A stretch of DNA of 64,000 nucleotides, taken from Streptomyces sp. TBY4 (GTDB taxonomy: Bacteria > Actinomycetota > Actinomycetes > Streptomycetales > Streptomycetaceae). The position numbers and the translations under genes were made by a program. Below are positions 17,979 to 24,259 of this stretch, in pieces. The number at the start of each line of letters is the position of its first letter. Within the stretch, counting starts at the first letter, position 1. The notes below the pieces were generated by a model, which worked only from the letters and a program-made list of their open reading frames with translations, searched no databases and had not been told where the DNA came from. The stretch covers positions 28,121 to 92,120 of the forward strand of contig NZ_JANAVF010000026.1 in assembly GCF_024213195.1 (NCBI RefSeq), given 5' to 3'.

Positions 17979-19313
17979 ATGAACACGAACGGGGGCGGGA
18001 ACGGGGGCGGGGCCGGAGCTGAGGCCGGAGCCGGGGCCGGAGCCGGCGCTGAGGCCGGAGCCGGGGCCGGAGCCGGCGCTGAGGCCGGAGCCGGGGCCGG
18101 AGCCGGAGCCGGAGCCGAGGCCGGGGCCAGGGCCGAAGCCGGAGCCAGAGCCAGGGCCGGGGCCGGGAACGGGGCTGAGGCCGGGGCCGGGGCCGGAGCT
18201 GAGACCGGGGCCAGGGCTGACGCGGGCGCTGGGAACGGGGCCGGGGCTGAAGCCAGAGCCGGGGCCGGGAACGGAGCTGCGGCAGAGGCTCGGGCCGGAG
18301 GTCGAGCTACGGCCGGGACCGGGAACGCGGCGGAGGCCGGGAACGGGGCTGAGGCCGGCGCCAGGGACAGGGCCGAGAACGGGGTCGGCGCCGGGGCCGG
18401 GGCCGAAGCTGGGCCCAGGGTTGAGGCTGGAGCAGGGAACGGAGCCGCAGCCGGGGCTGCCTCCGGGGCCGAGGCTGGGGCCAGGGCTGAGGCTGGAGCC
18501 TGGAACGGGGCCGGGGATGAGGCCGAGGACCGAGCCGGGAACGGGAACGGGGTAGAGGTCCAGAACCGGCGCAGCGGCAGCGGCAGCAGAGGTGGAGGCG
18601 GAGGTGGCGGCGTGGTCGGTCGGGATGTCAAAGGGGTGATGTTCGACTTCTCCGGGACGCTCTTTCGCGTGGAGCCCACCGCGGACTGGCTGCGTGCGGT
18701 CCTGACGGAGGCCGGGATCGGGCTGCCCGAGGCCGAGATCATTGCCTGCGCCGCGCTGCTCGAGGAGGCGGGCGCGCTGCCCGGTGGGGCCTCGCCTCGG
18801 CGGGTGCCGGACCGGCTGGAGCCGCTGTGGCGGGAGCGGGATCTGAGCCCCGAGCAGCACCGGGCCGCCTATACCGCCCTCACCCGGGAGGTGCCGCTGC
18901 CCTCGGCGGAGCTGGCCGACGCCCTCTACGAGCGGCACCGGATCCCCGCGGCCTGGCGGCCCTACCCCGATACGGCGGCCACGCTCGCCGCCCTGCGCGA
19001 CCTGGGCGTGCCCGTCGCCGTCGTCAGCAACATCGGCTGGGACCTGCGCCCCGTCTTCCGCGCCCACGGGATGGACCGGTTCGTCGACGCGTACGTGCTC
19101 TCCTTCGAGCACGGGGTCCAGAAGCCCGACCCGCGCCTGTTCCGGGTCGCCTGCGAGGCGCTCGGGGCGGCGCCCGCGGACGTGCTCATGGTCGGCGACG
19201 ACGCCGTCGCGGACGCGGGGGCCGCGGCGCTGGGATGCCCGGTCCGGCTGGTCGAACACCTGCCGGTCGAGCAGCGGCCCCACGCACTGAGCACAGCACT
19301 CGGGCTGCACTGA
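17979..19313 (+). CDS. HAD-superfamily hydrolase with long Gly/Ala/Glu-rich N-terminal repeat
   Basis: 444 residues if the ATG at 17979 (after GGACGGGACG) is used. Residues ~3-205 are almost only Gly, Ala, Glu, Arg and Asn in AGAGAEAGAG-like repeats. The catalytic domain starts at about 212: VKGVMFDFSGTLF (motif I, D-F-S rather than the usual D-x-D), VAVVSNIGWD (motif II), QKPDPRLFR (Lys, motif III) and MVGDDAVADAGAAALG (motif IV). A GTG at 18612 would give only the HAD domain, and this may be the true start; both are possible. It is a putative phosphatase. In motif I the second Asp, which acts as general acid in phosphatases, appears as Ser (DFSGT), as in some HAD-IA proteins. Confidence 0.75.
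   Translation: MNTNGGGNGGGAGAEAGAGAGAGAEAGAGAGAGAEAGAGAGAGAGAEAGARAEAGARARAGAGNGAEAGAGAGAETGARADAGAGNGAGAEARAGAGNGAAAEARAGGRATAGTGNAAEAGNGAEAGARDRAENGVGAGAGAEAGPRVEAGAGNGAAAGAASGAEAGARAEAGAWNGAGDEAEDRAGNGNGVEVQNRRSGSGSRGGGGGGGVVGRDVKGVMFDFSGTLFRVEPTADWLRAVLTEAGIGLPEAEIIACAALLEEAGALPGGASPRRVPDRLEPLWRERDLSPEQHRAAYTALTREVPLPSAELADALYERHRIPAAWRPYPDTAATLAALRDLGVPVAVVSNIGWDLRPVFRAHGMDRFVDAYVLSFEHGVQKPDPRLFRVACEALGAAPADVLMVGDDAVADAGAAALGCPVRLVEHLPVEQRPHALSTALGLH
18021..18107. repeat. 30-bp tandem repeat coding for Gly/Ala/Glu units
   Basis: Three head-to-tail copies (the last partial) of the unit starting GAGGCCGGAGCCGGGGCCGG, coding EAGAGAGAGA. They lie inside a longer degenerate GGNGCC-type array, roughly 17985-18600. 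Because the period is a multiple of three, length changes keep the frame. Confidence 0.9.
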
Positions 19314-19841
19314 CGACCACATGCCCGCCCCGCCCACACCCCCGGCCGGGCTGGGGTCGCGGCGCTGTCGTGCCCCGGCCTGCTGGTCGAGCACGTGCCG
19401 GTCGAGCGGGCTGAGCACAGCGCTCGGGCTGCCCGGGCTGCTCGCCCCGCCCCGCCCAACCACCCCGCAGGCCGGCGCCGGCAGACCTCCCCCGTCGGCC
19501 CGCCTCGCCGCCCCGCCGCCTCGCCGACCGGCCCGTCACCCCGCCCGGCCCGGCCTGTCCCGCCCACACCCCCGGCCGGGCTGGGGTCGCGGTGCTGTCG
19601 TGCCCGGGCCAGCTGGTCGAGCACGTGCCGGTCGCGCGGGCTGAGCACAGCGCTCGGGCTGCTCGCCCCGCCCGGCCTGCCCCGCCCAACCGCCCCGCAG
19701 GCCGGCGCCGACGGACCTCCCCCGTCGGCCCGCCCCGCCGACCGGCCCGTCACCCCGCCCGGCCCGGCCCGCCCCGCCCAACCGCCCCGCAGGCCGGCCC
19801 CGGCAGACCTCCCCCGTCGGCCCGCCTCGCCGCCCCGCGCC
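19250..19841. repeat. 230-bp tandem repeat derived partly from the 3' end of the HAD gene
   Basis: The stretch CTGGTCGAACACCTGCCGGTCGAGC...CTGAGCACAGCACTCGGGCTG at the end of the HAD gene recurs, slightly diverged, at about 19383-19440 and 19611-19667. The blocks CCCACACCCCCGGCCGGGCTGGGG (19332 and 19562) and CCCCGCAGGCCGGC (19462, 19692 and about 19785) keep a 230-bp period, then a shorter ~93-bp step. No gene is apparent in 19314-19842. Confidence 0.85.
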
Positions 19842-19842
19842 G

Positions 19843-20319
19843 TCAGGCGCCGGCGGGCACCGCCGCTCGGCGGCTGAAGTTCATCGTCCAGTTGTGGATC
19901 CAGCTCGTGCCCCCGTCGGCCGAGAAGTACTGCTCCCAGCGCGGGGAGTCCGTCTCCGTCCGCGACCACACGAACCGCACCCGGACCGCCTTGTCCCCGT
20001 AGGTGTCCTCGCCCTCGAAGACGCCCGTGCCCGAGGCCGCGTCGAAGGATCCGGTGACCGGCGGGAAGAGCGTTCCGGTGCGGCGGCTGGCCCAGTTGAG
20101 GCTCCACCGCTCGGACTCGGGGTCGTAGAGCCGCAGGGTCAGTCCCGCGAAGCCCTTCGTCGGGAACTCGATCTCGTCGATGCTCGCGGCACCGTCGAAG
20201 TGGCGGGTGGCCCGGGACACCGCCGGGAACACCTCCCACCCGCTGTCCGCGTCCAGGAAGTCGGTGAGCCAGCGGTTGGTGACGTCCCAGGTACCGGCGA
20301 AGAAGTCGAAGTCGTACAT
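19843..20319 (-). CDS. Lipocalin-like (DUF1579-type) conserved protein
   Basis: 158 residues from ATG 20319, preceded by GGGGAGA. The sequence starts YDFDFFAGTWDVTNRW and is beta-rich with regularly spaced aromatic residues (RWSLNWASRRTG, VRFVWSRTETDSPRWEQYFSADGG, WIHNWTMNFSRR). This pattern is typical of small beta-barrel, lipocalin/FABP-like domain proteins annotated DUF1579 or similar. No signal peptide, so cytoplasmic. It is divergent from a WYL regulator 85 bp away, which probably controls it. Function unknown. Confidence 0.75.
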   Translation of the reverse strand: MYDFDFFAGTWDVTNRWLTDFLDADSGWEVFPAVSRATRHFDGAASIDEIEFPTKGFAGLTLRLYDPESERWSLNWASRRTGTLFPPVTGSFDAASGTGVFEGEDTYGDKAVRVRFVWSRTETDSPRWEQYFSADGGTSWIHNWTMNFSRRAAVPAGA

Positions 20320-20404
20320 GTGCGGTCTCCCCAAGAGCTTTTCTCCGTGCTGATGGGGGAACCGTAGGAGCACTCCACTGACATCCTGTGGCAGTGAAGT
20401 GCAC

Positions 20405-21421
20405 GTGAAGTCCAGCCGACTGCTCTCGATCCTGCTGCTGCTCCAGACCCGGGGCCGGATGACCGCCGCCCAGCTCGCCGAGGAGCTGGAGGTGTCGGTC
20501 CGTACGGTCTACCGCGACGCGGAGGCGCTGGCCGCCGCCGGCGTGCCGCTGTACGGCGACGCCGGGCACAGCGGCGGCTACCAGCTCCTCGACGGCTACC
20601 GAACCCGCCTCACCGGCCTGGCCGCGGGCGAGGCGGAAGCCCTCTTCCTCACCTCCCTGCCCGGCCCGGCCGCCGAACTCGGCCTCGGCCGGGCCCTGTC
20701 CACCGCCCAGCTCAAGCTGCGCGCCGCCCTGCCCGCGGAGCTGCGCGCGCAGGCCGACCGGATGCGACTGCGCTTCCACCTGGACGCGCCCGGCTGGTAC
20801 GCGGAGCACGAGGAGACCCCGCACCTGGCGCGGGTCGCCGACGCGGTGTGGCGGGGCCGGGTGGTCGAGGTCCGGTACCGGCGCTGGAAGGCGCCCCACG
20901 AGGTGGACCGGCGGCTGGCCCCGTACGGCCTGGTCCTGAAGGCGGGCCGCTGGTACCTGGTCGCGGCCACGGCCACCGCACCCGACACGGCCGGCCCCGC
21001 CGGCCCCCCGTACACCTACCGCGTGGACCAGATCCTGGCGGTGCGGGAGACCGGCGAGGAGTGCGCGCTCCCCGAGGGCTTCGAGCTGGCCGCCCACTGG
21101 CAGCGCACCCAGGCCGAGTTCCACGAGCGGCTCTACCCGGAGGAGGCGGAGGTACGGGTCTCCGCGCGCGCGGCCGCCCGGCTGACCGGCGCCCAGGCCA
21201 GGGCCCTGGCCGCCACCGGGACCCCGGATCCCGAACTGCCCGGGTGGACCCGGGCGGTCCTGCCGATCGAGTCCCAGGAACAGGCGGAGGCACAGTTCCT
21301 GGCACTCGGCGCCGAGGCGGAGGTACTCGCCCCACCGGCCCTGCGCCGGCGCATCGGAGTGGCCGCCGCCGCGACGGCGGCCCGCTACGGGACGGTGGGC
21401 GGGGAGGACCGCTTGGCCTGA
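20405..21421 (+). CDS. YafY-type HTH/WYL-domain transcriptional regulator
   Basis: 338 residues from GTG 20405 (GTG 20399 is also possible). N-terminal winged HTH, DeoR-like: LLSILLLLQTRGRMTAAQLAEELEVSVRTVYRDAEALAAAG. Then the WYL domain at about 135-225, with VEVRYRRWK, YGLVLKAGRWYLVA and YRVDQILAV, and the C-terminal WCX extension. WYL proteins sense nucleotides or other small ligands and usually regulate the adjacent divergent gene, here the lipocalin-like protein. The intergenic region holds a CACTG...CAGTG inverted pair (about 20376-20396) that could be the operator. Confidence 0.9.
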   Translation: MKSSRLLSILLLLQTRGRMTAAQLAEELEVSVRTVYRDAEALAAAGVPLYGDAGHSGGYQLLDGYRTRLTGLAAGEAEALFLTSLPGPAAELGLGRALSTAQLKLRAALPAELRAQADRMRLRFHLDAPGWYAEHEETPHLARVADAVWRGRVVEVRYRRWKAPHEVDRRLAPYGLVLKAGRWYLVAATATAPDTAGPAGPPYTYRVDQILAVRETGEECALPEGFELAAHWQRTQAEFHERLYPEEAEVRVSARAAARLTGAQARALAATGTPDPELPGWTRAVLPIESQEQAEAQFLALGAEAEVLAPPALRRRIGVAAAATAARYGTVGGEDRLA

Positions 21422-21542
21422 ACTCGCCCCGCCCACTCCCCCGACAACACCTCAAACCTCCCTGGAACAACGGGAGTCGGTATAGCGTCAGCGCCGACCA
21501 CGACGGGCACGGGACAGTACGGGGCACGGGGGCTGGAGCGAG

Positions 21543-22454
21543 ATGAGTGTCGTCGACGTTCGCTATCGGGTGGAACGGATCGCGCTGGCCCTGATGTCCA
21601 CATCGGGCGTCGTGGTCCTGATCGCGGACCTCCTCGGGTGGCTCGACGCGCTCGCACCCGGCGGCGCGCTCCCCAAGGTCACGCTGCTCATCCTGAGCAC
21701 GGTCACCGTGTTCCTCCTCCTGGAGATCGACCGGCTGCGCAAGCTCGACGTGGTCGAGGCGCAGGTCACCCGCCTCGACGAGACCCTCAGGACGCAGGTC
21801 GCCCGGCTCGACAGCAGCTTCCAGTCACAGCTGGCCAAGCTGGACATCGACACCGTCGCGCAGCAGCTCAAGCAGGAGAACTACCTCGGCGTGATCCGGG
21901 TGCACGCGGAGTTCCCCGACGTGCACTTCAACGCGTTCGTGGAGGGGGCCACCCAGGAGGTGGCCATCCTGCAGACCTTCATCCCCAACCTGGAACACCT
22001 CCAGCCCGCGCTGGAGAAGGCGCTGGTGGACCACGGCGTCCCGGTGCGCATCATGCTCCTCTACCCGTCCTCCCCGGTGGCGGGACTGCGCGACGAGGCG
22101 CTGCGCTCCGTACGGGATCCCGCTCTCGCGCTGGACGTGAAGGCCCGGGTGGAGATGTGCCTGGCCGGTCTCGCGGAGCTGCACAGCGGGGTCGGGCCCG
22201 CGGCCCGGGCCCTGCTCAGGGTGCGGGTGTACAACTCCTTGCCGTCCATCGCCGTGCACAAGGCCGACGAGCACTTTCTGGTCAGTTCGTTCCTGCACCG
22301 CCAGCTCGCGATCAACTCCGCCCAGACCGAGATCGACGGCAGTGACACGACGATGGGGCGGCAGGTCCAGAAGGAGCTGGACACGCTGTGGGAGATCGGC
22401 CGCGACGTGGCGCTGCCCGACTGGCGGGAGTCCCTCCGAAACATCACCTGGTGA
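21543..22454 (+). CDS. Membrane-anchored protein with coiled coil and PLD-like C-terminal domain
   Basis: 303 residues from ATG 21543. Two transmembrane helices lie near the N-terminus (about 12-32 ALALMSTSGVVVLIADLLGWL and 42-60 VTLLILSTVTVFLLLEI). A coiled coil follows at about 64-105 (DVVEAQVTRLDETLRTQVARLDSSF), then a globular domain with VRIMLLYPSSPVAGLRDEALRSV and VYNSLPSIAVHKADEHFLVSSFLHRQLA. The latter resembles one half of a phospholipase D-like fold, but a full HxKxxxxD motif is absent, so it may bind rather than cleave. It is 31 bp upstream of a haem-oxygenase-fold gene and likely cotranscribed. I cannot name the family. Confidence 0.7.
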   Translation: MSVVDVRYRVERIALALMSTSGVVVLIADLLGWLDALAPGGALPKVTLLILSTVTVFLLLEIDRLRKLDVVEAQVTRLDETLRTQVARLDSSFQSQLAKLDIDTVAQQLKQENYLGVIRVHAEFPDVHFNAFVEGATQEVAILQTFIPNLEHLQPALEKALVDHGVPVRIMLLYPSSPVAGLRDEALRSVRDPALALDVKARVEMCLAGLAELHSGVGPAARALLRVRVYNSLPSIAVHKADEHFLVSSFLHRQLAINSAQTEIDGSDTTMGRQVQKELDTLWEIGRDVALPDWRESLRNITW

Positions 22455-22485
22455 TCCAGATCCAGATCCACGGAAAGGTACGGCC

Positions 22486-23250
22486 ATGCACGAGCTGGGC
22501 GAGCTGCACGAGCTGCACGAGCTCGACGGGTTCGAGAACGGGCTGATCGCGCGCTTCGAGGAGCATCCCGTCCTGGCGGGCGTCACCCGGCTGCCCGACG
22601 AGGACTTCGCCGCGCTCCTGCTCCAGCGGCGGTTCGTGTCGCTCGCGTTCACCCCGTCCTACGACCTGGCCATCGACCTGCTGCGGGACGGGGAAGGGCT
22701 GCGGATCGCCCGGATCATCCTGCGCGAGGAGTACCCGGGCGGCCAGGGGCACACCCCCTCGCACCGCGAGGACATGACGCAGGACCTGCGCCGGCTCGGA
22801 GTGTCCAGGGAGGCCCTGGTCGCGTCGAGGCCCACGGCCGCGACGCTGCGCGCCATCACCGACACCCTCGAACTGATCGCGGACGCGGGTGGCCGCGACG
22901 ACGCCGACCTGCGGTTGCTGACCTTCCTGCGCTTCTGGGGCGAGGTGCTGGTCTCCGTCGAGTACGGACGGCTGTGGGAACGCATGGGGCCGCTGTTCGC
23001 CGACGGGAGCGACGGCGGCCGGAACCGTTCGCGGTTCTACCACCCGCACCTGGTCCACGACGCGAAGACGCATTCGCTCGCGACCGTCTCCCTGCTGTCC
23101 GACACCCACTCGGACCGGCTGGCCGCGCGGGTGACCGAGCTCCTCGGCCGGACGGACGGGGCGGACTGGGCGGACAGGACGGCCGGCTTCAAGGAGACCG
23201 AGGAACGGGCGCTCCAGCTCAAGACCGCCTTCTACGATCAGTTCGGCTGA
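22486..23250 (+). CDS. Haem-oxygenase-like (TenA/HDO-fold) protein, putative metal oxidase
   Basis: 254 residues from ATG 22486, preceded by GGAAAGG. All-helical, with regularly placed acidic and His residues: ILREEYPGGQGHTPSHRED (about 77-95), LLTFLRFWGEVLVSVEYGRLWERM and FYHPHLVHDAKTHSLATVSLL (about 184-204). The last has a D-x3-H pair typical of metal-binding helices in haem-oxygenase-like diiron oxidases and TenA/PqqC-fold proteins. The very N-terminus repeats HELGELHELHEL. The product is probably cytoplasmic and works with the membrane protein encoded just upstream. It overlaps the convergent EamA gene by 13 bp. The reaction is unknown. Confidence 0.7.
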   Translation: MHELGELHELHELDGFENGLIARFEEHPVLAGVTRLPDEDFAALLLQRRFVSLAFTPSYDLAIDLLRDGEGLRIARIILREEYPGGQGHTPSHREDMTQDLRRLGVSREALVASRPTAATLRAITDTLELIADAGGRDDADLRLLTFLRFWGEVLVSVEYGRLWERMGPLFADGSDGGRNRSRFYHPHLVHDAKTHSLATVSLLSDTHSDRLAARVTELLGRTDGADWADRTAGFKETEERALQLKTAFYDQFG

Positions 23251-24212
23251 GGCTGAGGCTGAGGCTGGAGCTGAGGCTCGCGCGGCCGGGTCTGCGAGCG
23301 GACCGCGCCCATGCTCGCCACGATGACCAGCGAGATCGCCGCCGCGTCGAGCGCCGACAGCGCCTGGTTCAGGATCAGGAACCCGGCCGTCGCGGCGATC
23401 GCGGGCTCCAGGCTCATCAGGATCGCGAAGGTCGGCGCCGGGAGCCTGCGCAGGGCCAGCAGTTCCAGCGTGTACGGCAGGACCGAGGACAGTACGGCCA
23501 CGCCGACGCCCAGGAGCAGGGTGCTGGGGTGCAGCAGGGCCGAGCCGGCCTCGATCACGCCGAGCGGCAGGGACAGTACGGCGGCCACGGCCATCGCCAG
23601 CGCCAGCCCGTCCGCCTGCGGGAACCGACGGCCGGTCCGCGCGCTGAACACGATGTACGCCGCCCACATGCCGCCCGCCGCGAGGGCGAAGGCCACGCCC
23701 AGCGGGTCGAGCCCGCCGAGGCCGCCCCCGCCGTGGGTGGACAGCAGGACGACCCCGGCCAGCGCCAGCCCGGCCCACAGCAGGTTCAGCAGGCGGCGGG
23801 AGACCACGACGGAGAGCACCAGCGGGCCCAGCACCTCCAGGGTGACGGCGGGGCCGAGGGGGATCCGGTCGATGGCCTGGTAGATGAACCCGTTCATGCC
23901 GGCCATGGCCACGCCGAACCACACCACGGTCGACCAGTCCGCGCGGGAGTAGCCGCGCACCTTGGGCCGGCAGACGAGGAGCAGCACCAGCGCGGCCGCG
24001 GCGAGGCGCAGCGTGACCACGCCGGCCGCGCCCGCCCGCGGCATGAGCATCACCGCGAGGGCGGCACCGAACTGCACCGAGACGCCCGCCGTGACCACCA
24101 GGGCGACGGGGCCGAAGCGGGCCCGGAAGGAGCCGTCGGCGGGGGCGGTCGCCACCGGCTTCGCTTGGGCGGGCGCGGTGCTCGTGGGGGCGTGGGAGGA
24201 AGGTGCGGGCAT
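23238..24212 (-). CDS. EamA/RhtA-type drug/metabolite exporter
   Basis: 324 residues from ATG 24212. About ten hydrophobic helices in two EamA repeats: first GPVALVVTAGVSVQFGAALAVMLM...LRLAAAALVLLLVCRP, second DPLGVAFALAAGGMWAAYIVFSARTGRR. RhtA-like features include IPLGPAVTLEVLGPL and LPYTLELLALRRLPAPTFAILMSLEPAIAA. The family exports amino acids or related metabolites (RhtA: threonine/homoserine). The tail ends in a QPQPQPQPN repeat. It has its own leaderless-type promoter. Confidence 0.9.
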   Translation of the reverse strand: MPAPSSHAPTSTAPAQAKPVATAPADGSFRARFGPVALVVTAGVSVQFGAALAVMLMPRAGAAGVVTLRLAAAALVLLLVCRPKVRGYSRADWSTVVWFGVAMAGMNGFIYQAIDRIPLGPAVTLEVLGPLVLSVVVSRRLLNLLWAGLALAGVVLLSTHGGGGLGGLDPLGVAFALAAGGMWAAYIVFSARTGRRFPQADGLALAMAVAAVLSLPLGVIEAGSALLHPSTLLLGVGVAVLSSVLPYTLELLALRRLPAPTFAILMSLEPAIAATAGFLILNQALSALDAAAISLVIVASMGAVRSQTRPREPQLQPQPQPQPN

Positions 24213-24218
24213 TTATCC

Positions 24219-24224
24219 AGATTA
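24219..24224 (-). promoter_or_regulatory. -10 element of a leaderless promoter (EamA gene)
   Basis: On the minus strand TAATCT ends six bases before the ATG at 24212 (TAATCT-GGATAA-ATG), so transcription should begin at or next to the start codon. Confidence 0.55.
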
Positions 24225-24259
24225 GGGGGTGAGTAAGGAGCGTGCGTCCGTGTTTTGCC

